This document shows, piece by piece, positions 1-6,555 of a stretch of 12,690 nucleotides of DNA. Where the stretch lies: contig CANQBY010000018.1 of the NCBI GenBank assembly GCA_947589695.1, forward strand, positions 1-12,690, in the 5' to 3' direction. The stretch is from an uncultured Bacilli bacterium (GTDB lineage Bacteria; Bacillota_I; Bacilli_A; RF39; UBA660). Positions within the stretch are counted from its first letter, which is position 1. Each line of letters starts with the position of its first letter. A program made the translations under genes and the position numbers. The notes below the pieces were generated by a model. The model was not told the origin of the DNA. It searched no databases and was given only the letters and a program-made list of their open reading frames with translations.

Positions 1-1042
1 AAACACCGGAACGTTCACTAAAAGGAGCATTATGGGTTATTTCTTCAACCCTTAAAAGTAAGCCTTGTTCTTTTAAATCAGTGATTAATTTTTCACGGGC
101 AATAAAACGATCTAAACCTTCATAACCAATGGCAGTATCAGACATAGTACCATCTAAATTAATACATTTAATAGCTGCTAAGTTATGTCTTTTGCCAACT
201 TCATAGTCATTAGGGTCATGAAAAGGAGTTATTTTAACACAACCAGTACCCTTTTCCATATCGGCATGTTCATCTAAAATGATAGGTATTTTTTTATTTA
301 AGATAGGTAAAATAACATTTTTGCCATGATACTTTTGATATCTTTCATCACGAGGATTAACGGCTACCGCGGTATCTCCAAATAAAGTTTCCGGACGAGT
401 GGTTGCAACATCTAAATAGTCCTCACTATCTTCAATTTGATATTTTATGTGATAGAAAGCACCAGGAATATCTTTATAAATAACTTCTTCATTAGATAAA
501 GCTGTCATAGCAACGGGATCCCAGTTAATAATTCTTTCACCCCGGTAGATTAAGCCTTTATTATATAAATCTACAAAAACTTTGCGAACAGCTTTGGATA
601 AGCCTTCATCTAAAGTAAATCTTTCTTTAGAATAAGCAAGAGATAAACCTAATTTAGCCCATTGTTCATGAATATTTTGGGCATATTCTTTTTTCCAGTC
701 CCAAGCATATTTAAGCCATTCTTCTCGAGCTAAACTTCGAGGATTAAGGCCCTGTTCTTTAAGTCTTGCGTCTACTTTTGCTTGAGTTGCAATACCCGCG
801 TGATCCATTCCCGGAAGCCATAAAGTTTTATAACCTTGCATTCTTTTATAACGAATAATAGTATCTTGAATACTCGTATCCCAAGCATGGCCAATATGGA
901 GTTTTCCAGTAACATTGGGTGGTGGTATTACAATACAAAATGGGTCTTTAGCTTCCTTATTAGGTTCAAAATAACCATTTTTTAACCAATTTTCATATTT
1001 TCCTTCTTCGACCATTAAATGATCATATTTTTTATCTAACAT
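1..1042 (-). CDS. valS: Valyl-tRNA synthetase, N-terminal part (cut by window edge)
   Basis: Class I aminoacyl-tRNA synthetase that charges tRNA-Val with valine in the cytoplasm. About 347 residues are visible and the frame stays open to base 1, so the KMSKS loop and anticodon-binding domain lie outside. Seen: PPPNVTGKLHIGH with HIGH at residues 49-52, then LWLPGMDHAGIATQ (about 74-87), which is the ValS version of this block. The inserted editing (CP1) domain shows TTRPETLFGDTAVAV (about 214-228) and KGTGCVKITPFHDPNDYEVG (about 264-283), both typical of ValS. The ATG start at 1042 follows an AAAGGAAA ribosome binding site that lies inside the last codons of the upstream NUDIX gene; only three bases separate that stop from this start, so the two are cotranscribed. 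The valine T-box leader upstream of the pair independently supports the identity. Confident call. Confidence 0.97.
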   Translation of the reverse strand, partial: MLDKKYDHLMVEEGKYENWLKNGYFEPNKEAKDPFCIVIPPPNVTGKLHIGHAWDTSIQDTIIRYKRMQGYKTLWLPGMDHAGIATQAKVDARLKEQGLNPRSLAREEWLKYAWDWKKEYAQNIHEQWAKLGLSLAYSKERFTLDEGLSKAVRKVFVDLYNKGLIYRGERIINWDPVAMTALSNEEVIYKDIPGAFYHIKYQIEDSEDYLDVATTRPETLFGDTAVAVNPRDERYQKYHGKNVILPILNKKIPIILDEHADMEKGTGCVKITPFHDPNDYEVGKRHNLAAIKCINLDGTMSDTAIGYEGLDRFIAREKLITDLKEQGLLLRVEEITHNAPFSERSGV

Positions 1043-1045
1043 AAT

Positions 1046-1564
1046 TTATTTTCCTTTCGTATAATCTTGATATTTATTAATTAAAACGGATAATTCAATA
1101 TCGGTAATTTTTTTATAATTATTAGAGCTGGTCTCTTTTATAAGCATAGGTATATTATTTAGAGAAACAAATTTAATAGTAAAATTATTTTTTTGCTCAT
1201 ATAAAGTTAAAGTAGTTAAAGTGGGATGATATGTTTGGGTAGTTTTAAGAACAAATAAATCTATTTCATTTTCCCGATTAACAATAGTACCATCTTTTTC
1301 AGGAAAGTTTGGGTGATAGAAATGGAAAGTATCTACAAAGATTAAATCTTCTTTTAAAATACTTAAACCTAATTCTTCTTTTAGTTCCCGAATTAAAGCA
1401 ACTTTAGGGTTTTCTTCTTTTTCTACAGTACCACCAGGTAAATTATAGCTACCATTCATATCGGTGATAAACAGCTCATTTTGAGGATTAAAGAGAACCA
1501 CTCGGACTTTATGAAGATACGAATTTAGTTCTTTAGGATTTATATTAGAGGGATTGATAATCAT
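1046..1564 (-). CDS. NUDIX hydrolase, first gene of the T-box/valS operon
   Basis: A 172-residue NUDIX-fold protein that probably hydrolyses a nucleoside diphosphate linked to another group; the substrate cannot be read from the sequence. A complete Nudix box fits GX5EX7REUXEEXGU at residues 45-67: G45, E51, then RELKEELGL at 59-67, giving the Mg-binding glutamates. LPGG just before the box is usual for the family. The length is close to a single-domain NUDIX enzyme, and no signal peptide or membrane segment is seen. The start has a GAAAGGA site about 8 bases upstream. The gene lies between the T-box terminator and valS, three bases from valS, so its expression should follow tRNA-Val charging. 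Possible roles include nucleotide-pool clean-up or removal of an adenylated by-product; both are guesses. The family is certain, the function is not. Confidence 0.9.
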   Translation of the reverse strand: MIINPSNINPKELNSYLHKVRVVLFNPQNELFITDMNGSYNLPGGTVEKEENPKVALIRELKEELGLSILKEDLIFVDTFHFYHPNFPEKDGTIVNRENEIDLFVLKTTQTYHPTLTTLTLYEQKNNFTIKFVSLNNIPMLIKETSSNNYKKITDIELSVLINKYQDYTKGK

Positions 1565-1585
1565 AATAATTCCTTTCTAGCAAAT

Positions 1586-1630
1586 AAAAAAGGTAATACC
1601 AAAGGGCGAGATTTCCGCGGTACCACCTTT
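1586..1630 (-). terminator. Intrinsic terminator of the T-box switch
   Basis: On the minus strand AAAGGTGGTACC (1619-1630) can pair with GGTATTACCTTT (1589-1600), a 12-base-pair stem with two G-U pairs, followed by a T run (1586-1591). The 5' arm is the same segment that forms the antiterminator, so the two structures exclude each other, as T-box control requires. Confidence 0.9.
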
Positions 1631-1775
1631 TATTATACTTAATACTTTAACGCATTCCTGCGGGCTTTAAGCCAACTCCCAAGCAACCTTCAATAATCTT
1701 TCTTACTTAAGTTCCACCAATCTTAAGCTCTCTATCAAGAAACAATTATTTACTCCTCTTGTTCTTCGTTTTAAC
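1586..1775 (-). promoter_or_regulatory. T-box leader (tRNA-Val-sensing riboswitch) of the NUDIX-valS operon
   Basis: Read on the minus strand. The leader has an AGTA element (S-turn side of the specifier loop), then a helix AATAATTG..TTTCTT pairing with AAGAAAGATTATT. Above it are AGAGAG and a stem CTTAAG/CTTAAG (1722-1727 with 1706-1711) capped by a loop containing GGTGGAA, as in stem I of T-boxes. The 3' side of the specifier loop reads GAAGGTTG, closed by CAAG/CTTG, which places a GTT (valine) codon at 1685-1687 followed by a purine. Downstream lies the T-box sequence AAAGGTGGTACCGCG (1616-1630). Its AAAGG and GCG pair with CGCCCTTT to form the antiterminator with the conserved TGGTACC bulge. 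The competing terminator is listed separately. Uncharged tRNA-Val should stabilise the antiterminator and switch on the downstream genes. Class and specificity agree with valS. Confidence 0.95.
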
Positions 1776-1781
1776 ATTTCT

Positions 1782-1810
1782 ATTTTAACAAATATTAGAA
1801 TTTTTGACAA
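1782..1810 (-). promoter_or_regulatory. Promoter of the T-box/NUDIX/valS operon
   Basis: On the minus strand TTGTCA (1805-1810) and TAAAAT (1782-1787) are separated by 17 bases, a good sigma-A match. The predicted transcript start near 1775 sits just before stem I of the T-box. The -35 box begins 15 bases after the stop codon of the upstream gene, and no convincing terminator lies between them. Confidence 0.75.
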
Positions 1811-1824
1811 GTAGTATTTAAACT

Positions 1825-4035
1825 TTAAGAAACAAATCCGTATTCATCAACTTTGAAGGTTTCACCAGTACTATTAATTTTAATGGTATAACCATCGCTT
1901 GATTTGGTAACAGTATAATTATCTTTATAATTAGAACCAATATCAATTTGACGAGATAAACTAAAACTAGAACTATCATATTTATAAATATCTAATTTAT
2001 AGTTAGATGTTATAACAACATAATAAGTATCCCCTAGAGTGATATCTAAATAACCCGTGGAATCATAACTTTCACCTTGAAAATCACTTACATAATAACG
2101 ACCAGAACTATCAACTGTTTTAAGATATTCACCAGCATAATCAACAATTTTACGACCGAGTTTATCAGTTAATATTTTACCGGTAGTATCAATTAACATA
2201 TAATTATCAGCATTACCTATAGCCATAAAATAATCTTTAATCTTTTCTATTTTCACATAATCAAAGGAAATAGCACTACTTATTTTATCTTCTCCTATTT
2301 TAATAACACCATATTTATTACTTTTATTACTAGCCATAACATATGCTTCGGTAGTTTCAATAAAAGTTAATTTGGGTTCATTCGAATATAATCCAGCATC
2401 AACACTGCTATATTTACTTAAAGTCTTTTTATCTTGTAAATCATATAAAGTAATAGTAGGATTACTAGTATCTAGAGAATCTTGAACAAAGATATAACGA
2501 TTATTAAAGACCGGTAACATTCCTAAATTCTCGATCTGACTTGCTTCAACCTCGTTAGTACTATAAAAGGATTCTTTTGCGATAGTACAATTTTTAAAAG
2601 TATCATCAGGGCTATTTAAAATATTTTTATTTTGACAAGCATAACTACCTAATAATTCACTTTTAACTTCATCAGCATAAATATATAATTTACCATCAAA
2701 ATAGTTTAAATTGGCTATTTTAGAACTAGCTAGACCTTCATTAATATTAATAATTTTATCTTTAGTATTATTACGAGTTTTATAAGTAATAGTTAAGATA
2801 TTATCTTTTAGAGAAGCACTAAAGGATTCACGTTTTTCGATAAAAGTATTATTAGAATCATAAACATTAACAGGGTTATAATCACTACTAGATAGTTCAA
2901 TACCATCTTCTAAATATTTATTATTATTGGTATCTTTAATATATAATAAATTATCTTTAACTAGTAAAACATATTTATCATAAAGAGTTAGATAATCTAT
3001 TTCATCAGTGAATATTTGATTACCGCGATAGTCAAATAAGTAATAAGAATTATCATCATGAACTATTATATAATCATTCGTATAACTTTTAATTTCATAA
3101 GCAAGGCCTTTACTTTTAGCTTCACCATTTTGATTATAGATAAAATAATCATTATTAATTTTAACAACAACATTGCTATCTTTATTTAGCATACCTAGAT
3201 AATTAAAACTAAATTCAAGTTTTGGAGTTATACCCTCTTCCGTAAAACTAAGAGAACCATATTTATTAGAAGTATCTTTTAAGATAACATAATCAGAATC
3301 TTTAAAACCTTTAACTAAGGCATAAGTACCTTCAACTTTGGCTTCTTTAATATTATATAAAACAATATGAGATGTTTCTTTATCAGTGGAATCATTAATA
3401 AAAACATAATTATCTTGATAGATTTTACTAGTCCGAGGAATTACTTCACCAGATTCATAAACATTTTTTAAAGTATCAAAATTATCTTCATCACTATATT
3501 TAGCAACATAACATAATTCTTCTTCTTTATTAGTACATTCATAAGTACCTAAAGCATTTTCGTTAACATCTAAGAAAGTTAAAGTACCATCTTCATAACG
3601 ATAGTTTTCTTCTTCCACAATTACTACCGGTTTATTAGGCTTTTTATGAGAGTCAAGAGAGTCTGGATTTTTTAATAAGAAAAAGATTAAAACAAAGATT
3701 AGGATTAAAATTAAGATAAGAGATAAACATAAAATAATTTTTTTCTTTTTCGATAAATTTTGCCATTTTTCTTTGAGGCTTGATTGCGGTTTATTTTTTT
3801 TAGAAGAATTTTTTGGAGGTTTAGAGTTAAGCTCAGCGGAAGTATCCTTTTCTTTTGAAAGATCTTTCGCGGCTTTTACAGCGTCACTTTTATCTTCACT
3901 TACTAAACCAAAAGTTAATTCATCAGTTAGATTATCTTTATTTATCCCTTCTTCTTCTATATTTTCAATAGGTGTTGGAACACCATCTTTAATATCAAAT
4001 AAATCTTGTGTTTTTTCTAGATCATCATACTTCAT
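1825..4035 (-). CDS. Membrane-anchored protein with two WG-repeat-like halves (unknown function)
   Basis: A 736-residue protein that I recognise only by architecture. From ATG 4035 it has an acidic and then Lys/Ser-rich cytoplasmic tail (residues 1-98). One hydrophobic segment follows at about 100-121, preceded by KKKK and rich in Leu/Ile, which predicts an N-in/C-out single-pass protein. About 610 extracellular residues follow, made of short beta-strand units such as NKYGSLSF, NKYGVIKI and YYLFDYRGNQIF, which resemble WG/KWG-type beta repeats. The exterior is an internal duplication: LGTYEC...C at C167/C175 is matched by LGSYAC...C at C467/C483, and each half continues with YxFxxDS, xxLYxL and SNKYG blocks. 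The first in-frame ATG (4071) lies in the -10 region; ATG 4035 has AAAGGAG 8 bases upstream and is preferred. It is monocistronic with its own promoter. It may be a surface binding or scaffold protein; no catalytic motif is seen. Confidence 0.8.
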   Translation of the reverse strand: MKYDDLEKTQDLFDIKDGVPTPIENIEEEGINKDNLTDELTFGLVSEDKSDAVKAAKDLSKEKDTSAELNSKPPKNSSKKNKPQSSLKEKWQNLSKKKKIILCLSLILILILIFVLIFFLLKNPDSLDSHKKPNKPVVIVEEENYRYEDGTLTFLDVNENALGTYECTNKEEELCYVAKYSDEDNFDTLKNVYESGEVIPRTSKIYQDNYVFINDSTDKETSHIVLYNIKEAKVEGTYALVKGFKDSDYVILKDTSNKYGSLSFTEEGITPKLEFSFNYLGMLNKDSNVVVKINNDYFIYNQNGEAKSKGLAYEIKSYTNDYIIVHDDNSYYLFDYRGNQIFTDEIDYLTLYDKYVLLVKDNLLYIKDTNNNKYLEDGIELSSSDYNPVNVYDSNNTFIEKRESFSASLKDNILTITYKTRNNTKDKIININEGLASSKIANLNYFDGKLYIYADEVKSELLGSYACQNKNILNSPDDTFKNCTIAKESFYSTNEVEASQIENLGMLPVFNNRYIFVQDSLDTSNPTITLYDLQDKKTLSKYSSVDAGLYSNEPKLTFIETTEAYVMASNKSNKYGVIKIGEDKISSAISFDYVKIEKIKDYFMAIGNADNYMLIDTTGKILTDKLGRKIVDYAGEYLKTVDSSGRYYVSDFQGESYDSTGYLDITLGDTYYVVITSNYKLDIYKYDSSSFSLSRQIDIGSNYKDNYTVTKSSDGYTIKINSTGETFKVDEYGFVS

Positions 4036-4043
4036 GACAAACA

Positions 4044-4050
4044 CTCCTTT
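4044..4050 (-). promoter_or_regulatory. Ribosome binding site that sets the start of the duplicated surface protein
   Basis: AAAGGAG on the minus strand lies 8 bases before ATG 4035. An upstream in-frame ATG at 4071 has no such site and falls within the predicted -10 region, so the shorter form is chosen. Confidence 0.85.
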
Positions 4051-4061
4051 ATAATAATTAT

Positions 4062-4070
4062 AGTATAACA
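4062..4070 (-). promoter_or_regulatory. Extended -10 promoter of the surface protein gene
   Basis: The minus strand reads TGTTATACT, a TGn extension followed by TATACT (4062-4067). No good -35 box is seen at the usual distance, which is tolerated in extended -10 promoters. The start would be near 4055, giving a short leader that carries the AAAGGAG site. Confidence 0.5.
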
Positions 4071-4101
4071 TAAAAGAAAATAATAATCTATATTTTCAAA
4101 T

Positions 4102-4127
4102 AAAAAAAGTTAGTCTTTTTGCTAACT
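4102..4127 (-). terminator. Terminator of the yceD-rpmF operon
   Basis: AGTTAG (4122-4127) pairs with CTAACT (4108-4113) around an 8-base loop, followed by seven T on the minus strand. The stem includes bases of the rpmF stop codon. Confidence 0.85.
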
Positions 4128-4311
4128 AATCTTCTTCATTTACTTTAATTACTTCAGTATCTTTGTAGTAACCACATTTAGTACAAGCACGATGAGGTCT
4201 TAGTGCGGCTCCACATTTGGGACACTTAGTTAAAGCTCCAACCTCTTTTTTTAAATGAGTACGACGCATTCTTTTTTTAGTTTTACTAGTTCTTCTAAAA
4301 GGAACTGCCAT
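4126..4311 (-). CDS. rpmF: 50S ribosomal protein L32 (zinc-binding form)
   Basis: A 61-residue protein of the large ribosomal subunit. It begins MAVPFRRTSKTKKRMRRTH, the basic rRNA-binding tail typical of bacterial L32. A zinc ribbon follows with C30xxC33 and C43xxC46, so this is the Zn-containing paralogue form. Length and ending are normal. GGGAGGAG lies about 8 bases before the ATG and is embedded in the last codons of yceD; the intergenic gap is four bases, so translation is probably coupled. The yceD-rpmF pair is widely conserved in bacteria. A hairpin with a T run closes the operon directly at the stop codon. Confidence 0.98.
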   Translation of the reverse strand: MAVPFRRTSKTKKRMRRTHLKKEVGALTKCPKCGAALRPHRACTKCGYYKDTEVIKVNEED

Positions 4312-4315
4312 ATTA

Positions 4316-4801
4316 TCACTCCTCCCTATTTTCCAAAAGTTTAGCTAATTTAGCCATTCTTGGGTCAATTTCCTCTTTTTTACTGGGGGTGCCAAGACTC
4401 CAACCTTCACCTGATATTTCAGCATTTTCAATTTTGGTATGTCTCATGGGCACTTCTAGAACAATATTTTCCCACAAAATAGGGATAATATCAAGAGTAT
4501 TTTGCTCTTTTTCGTAAGAAACTTGTAAAAAATCACTATTTAAAGGATATTCTTCCATGATATCAAGATCTAAATTATAGTTAAAATCTTCTAAAGTGAT
4601 GGTATCAGTTAAAACCATAATACCTTTTAATTTTAGATCAAAAACTAAATTATCACTAGAATTATAATAGATAGTACCCATAACATGGAGATTTTTTAAA
4701 GCTTTTATTTCATTATTAGAATACTTAGTTAAATCGATGGTAAAATCTTCATCAACATTAATTATAGAAGAATTATTTAACTTAGATAAATCAATAAGCA
4801 T
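4316..4801 (-). CDS. yceD: YceD family protein (DUF177), large-subunit rRNA accumulation factor
   Basis: A 161-residue DUF177/YceD protein; the Bacillus counterpart is YlbN. The family is linked to accumulation of 23S rRNA and is almost always next to rpmF, as here. Seen: a beta-rich middle including GTIYYNSSDNLVFDLKLKG, an acidic stretch typical of the family, and the C-terminal signature EEIDPRMAKLAKLLEN. No cysteine pairs or membrane segments. A GTG four codons upstream (4813) would lengthen the protein, but the AAAAGGTGA site lies 8 bases before ATG 4801 and overlaps that GTG, so 4801 is preferred. The promoter is very close, giving a leader of only about 15-18 bases. It is cotranscribed with rpmF. 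Confidence 0.93.
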   Translation of the reverse strand: MLIDLSKLNNSSIINVDEDFTIDLTKYSNNEIKALKNLHVMGTIYYNSSDNLVFDLKLKGIMVLTDTITLEDFNYNLDLDIMEEYPLNSDFLQVSYEKEQNTLDIIPILWENIVLEVPMRHTKIENAEISGEGWSLGTPSKKEEIDPRMAKLAKLLENREE

Positions 4802-4809
4802 ATAATCAA

Positions 4810-4818
4810 TCACCTTTT
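4810..4818 (-). promoter_or_regulatory. Ribosome binding site that sets the yceD start
   Basis: AAAAGGTGA on the minus strand precedes ATG 4801 by 8 bases. It overlaps the in-frame GTG at 4813, which itself lacks an upstream site, so the ATG is the likely start. Confidence 0.75.
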
Positions 4819-4820
4819 AA

Positions 4821-4849
4821 ATTATATTATATATTTAGAAATTAAACAA
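4821..4849 (-). promoter_or_regulatory. Promoter of yceD-rpmF
   Basis: TTGTTT (4844-4849) and TATAAT (4821-4826) on the minus strand with a 17-base spacer. Transcription would begin right at the edge of the ribosome binding site, so the leader is very short. The -35 box lies on one arm of an imperfect inverted repeat (4842-4884). Confidence 0.7.
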
Positions 4850-4884
4850 GAGTTTTAAAAATTAAAATGTTGTTCTTGTTTTAA
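4842..4884. repeat. Imperfect inverted repeat between the DUF1016 fragment and yceD
   Basis: TTAAACAAGA (4842-4851) is matched by TCTTGTTTTAA (4874-4884) with a one-base bulge, and the loop contains a second small inverted pair (TTTTAA/TTAAAA). It may be a weak terminator for the DUF1016 fragment, or a scar at the end of an inserted segment. No strong T run follows, so terminator function is uncertain. Confidence 0.4.
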
Positions 4885-4894
4885 ATTCTAAAAA

Positions 4895-5206
4895 TTAAAC
4901 ATGACTCCAAGATGGGTCACACAGTGTGTGGCTTTTTGGAAATAGGAGATAAACAGTTCTAAAATATTTTAAATTAGTTGGAGTATAACCTTTGCCATAA
5001 AGTTGAGTTAATTTAGAAGACCACTCTTTTATTAATTTATTGCCATATTGGGCTCTAGCTTCCCCTCCTTGAGCTTCAACAATTAAACGGCCGATATTCC
5101 AATAAGTATTTATTGTTTCGGCATTATCTTTTAGATAACGGATTTTAGTATTTATTTCTTTTTTCTTGATTAAATGTTCTATTTCATTATATATTTCATC
5201 AACCAT
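4895..5206 (-). pseudogene. Truncated DUF1016 (YhcG-type PD-(D/E)XK family) gene, N-terminal domain only
   Basis: The 103 residues match the DUF1016 N-terminal domain: NTYWNIGRLIVEAQ, then ARAQYGNKLIKEWSSKLT, YGKGYTPTNLKYFRTVYLLF, and finally HTLCDPSWSHV followed by a stop. Full-length family members are roughly 330-380 residues; the SWSHY block marks the end of the N-terminal domain and the PD-(D/E)XK nuclease domain should follow. Here the frame stops right after SWSH, and no remainder is found in the 90 bases before yceD. The 5' end is well preserved, with a strong promoter and an AGGAGGT site 7 bases before ATG 5206. It is therefore a 3'-truncated remnant, or a small stand-alone N-terminal domain protein. 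The intact family is associated with mobile elements and restriction systems; nothing of that kind is beside it. Confidence 0.75.
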
Positions 5207-5226
5207 ACAATATACCTCCTATATAT

Positions 5227-5254
5227 ATAATACCATATAGAAAATATTTGTCAA
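5227..5254 (-). promoter_or_regulatory. Promoter of the DUF1016 fragment
   Basis: Perfect -35 TTGACA (5249-5254), a 16-base spacer and -10 TATTAT (5227-5232) with a TGn extension, on the minus strand. It is one of the best promoter matches in the window, although it drives a truncated gene. Confidence 0.75.
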
Positions 5255-5279
5255 ATTTAATTTATTTAGGTGAAAATAT

Positions 5280-5308
5280 TTTAAATATTAAGATTTTTTT
5301 GATATACT
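5280..5308 (+). promoter_or_regulatory. Probable promoter of tmcAL
   Basis: TTTAAA (5280-5285) and TATACT (5303-5308) with a 17-base spacer. The -35 box is weak (four of six). The start near 5315 would lie at the GGTGGT ribosome binding site, giving a leader of about 10 bases. Confidence 0.5.
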
Positions 5309-5314
5309 TATTTT

Positions 5315-5320
5315 GGTGGT
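5315..5320 (+). promoter_or_regulatory. Weak ribosome binding site that sets the tmcAL start
   Basis: GGTGGT lies four bases before ATG 5325. An in-frame TTG at 5313 would begin upstream of this site and has none of its own. The protein family begins immediately before the VGIIxEYNP block, which fits the ATG. Confidence 0.6.
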
Positions 5321-5324
5321 ATTA

Positions 5325-6437
5325 ATGGGTGCAGTTGGTATTATTTGTGAATATAATCCCCTTCATAAAGGACATATTTATCATATTGAAGAAACGAAAA
5401 AAATGTTTCCGGGAAGAGCTATAGTTTTAGTTTTAAATGGCTATTTTTTACAACGAGGAGAAGTTAGTTTACTTTCAAAAGAAAATAAAACTTTGGCGGC
5501 TTTAATTTATGGCGTTGATCTTGTCGTAGAACTTCCTTTTATCTTTGGAAGTCAAAGTGCCGATATTTTTGCAGAAGCCGCGATCAAAATTCTTCATATT
5601 TTAGGTTGTACAGATATCGTGTTTGGTAGTGAGTGTAATGATATAGAAATGCTTAAAAAAGTAAGTTTAGAGCAGAATCAAAAAGAATATAATCTAAAAG
5701 TTAAAGAATTATTAGATACCGGAGTTAATTATCCGACTGCTTTAGCTAAAGCTTTAAATATTAAAGAAGATGTATTTAATCCCAATGATTTACTTGGTAT
5801 TTCTTATTTAAAAGCTATTAATAAATATAACTATACGATAGAAGCTCATACTATTAAAAGAACAAGTAATTATCATGATTTAGAAGAAGATAAAGAAATT
5901 ATTAGTGCAAGTAATATAAGAAATAGAATTAAAAATAAAGAAGATATTTCCTTATATGTTCCAAGAAAAGTAGTAAAACTAATTGAAAATTTAGATTTAA
6001 ATATGCTTTTTCCTTACTTAAAATATAAAATACTTACCGATAGTGATTTAAGTAAATATTTAACCGTGGATGAAGGAATAGAAAATAGATTAAAAGAAAA
6101 AATTATGGAAACTCAAAATATAGATGATTTGATAAAACTTATTAAAACCAAAAGATATACTTATAATAAAATATGTCGGATGTTTATTCATATTTTACTT
6201 AGTGTTCCTAAAGATATTAATAAACTTGCTAATATTGAATATATAAAAATATTAGGATTTAATAAAAAAGGACGAGCTTATTTAAAAGAATTAAAAGATT
6301 TAGAAGTAGGTTTAGTTCCTATTCCTAATTCAATTACTTATAAATATGAAATAAAAGCGGCTCAAGTATATAGTTTAATTAGTAAAAATAATATTATGAA
6401 ATATGAAAAGAGTAATAAACCAATATTTTTAGAATAG
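5325..6437 (+). CDS. tmcAL: tRNA(Met) cytidine acetate ligase (YlbM)
   Basis: A 370-residue nucleotidyltransferase-fold enzyme. The family uses ATP and acetate to make N4-acetylcytidine at the wobble base of elongator tRNA-Met. Seen: VGIICEYNPLHKGH with the HxGH nucleotide-binding motif at residues 14-17, GYFLQRGEVSLLSKENKT, then DLVVELPFIFGSQSADIFAE, VFGSE, NDLLGISYLKAI, and SASNIR near residues 205-210, all in the order usual for TmcAL. The length is slightly below the common 390-400 residues, with the shortfall in the C-terminal half. Start ATG 5325 is preferred over TTG 5313 because it follows GGTGGT and matches the family start. It diverges from the DUF1016 fragment, yceD and rpmF, an arrangement that resembles ylbM-ylbN-rpmF of Bacillus. 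Its last codons form the 5' arm of a long terminator hairpin. Confidence 0.95.
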   Translation: MGAVGIICEYNPLHKGHIYHIEETKKMFPGRAIVLVLNGYFLQRGEVSLLSKENKTLAALIYGVDLVVELPFIFGSQSADIFAEAAIKILHILGCTDIVFGSECNDIEMLKKVSLEQNQKEYNLKVKELLDTGVNYPTALAKALNIKEDVFNPNDLLGISYLKAINKYNYTIEAHTIKRTSNYHDLEEDKEIISASNIRNRIKNKEDISLYVPRKVVKLIENLDLNMLFPYLKYKILTDSDLSKYLTVDEGIENRLKEKIMETQNIDDLIKLIKTKRYTYNKICRMFIHILLSVPKDINKLANIEYIKILGFNKKGRAYLKELKDLEVGLVPIPNSITYKYEIKAAQVYSLISKNNIMKYEKSNKPIFLE

Positions 6438-6451
6438 TTTATTACTCTTTT
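6406..6451. terminator. Bidirectional terminator between tmcAL and the Rpn-type gene
   Basis: A perfect 15-base-pair inverted repeat, AAAAGAGTAATAAAC (6406-6420) and GTTTATTACTCTTTT (6437-6451), with a 16-base loop. T runs occur on both strands after the GAGTAATAAAC core. It overlaps the last codons and stop of tmcAL and can also stop transcription from the converging gene at 6556-7431. Confidence 0.85.
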
Positions 6452-6555
6452 TCTATAAAGTCTAAAGGATGGCAATTGTTCACAATTTATTAAATTGTTT
6501 TTATATAAACTACATACTGATGAGGCGATTGGATTTAGATTATACTATGTTGTGA

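Noticed and set aside
3773..4054. Open frame on the plus strand opposite the N-terminus of the surface protein
   Set aside because: It is antisense to a well supported gene, has no ribosome binding site, and its Ser/Phe-rich product reflects the Lys/Glu-rich codons on the other strand. The plus-strand open frames opposite polA, mutM, the peptidase, the Rpn-type gene and the glycosyltransferase are dismissed on the same grounds.
5313..5324. Upstream TTG start for tmcAL
   Set aside because: No ribosome binding site precedes it, the predicted transcript starts after it, and the family begins at the ATG at 5325.
6474..6498. Alternating AATTGT/ACAATT/AATTGT segments that could look like a switch between two hairpins
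   Set aside because: The first hairpin would have a two-base loop and the second a weak AT-only stem. The segment lies between converging genes, where a leader switch makes no sense.
6517..6524. CTGATGAG resembling the catalytic core of a hammerhead ribozyme
   Set aside because: No matching GAAA core segment or flanking stems follow; the similarity is limited to eight bases.
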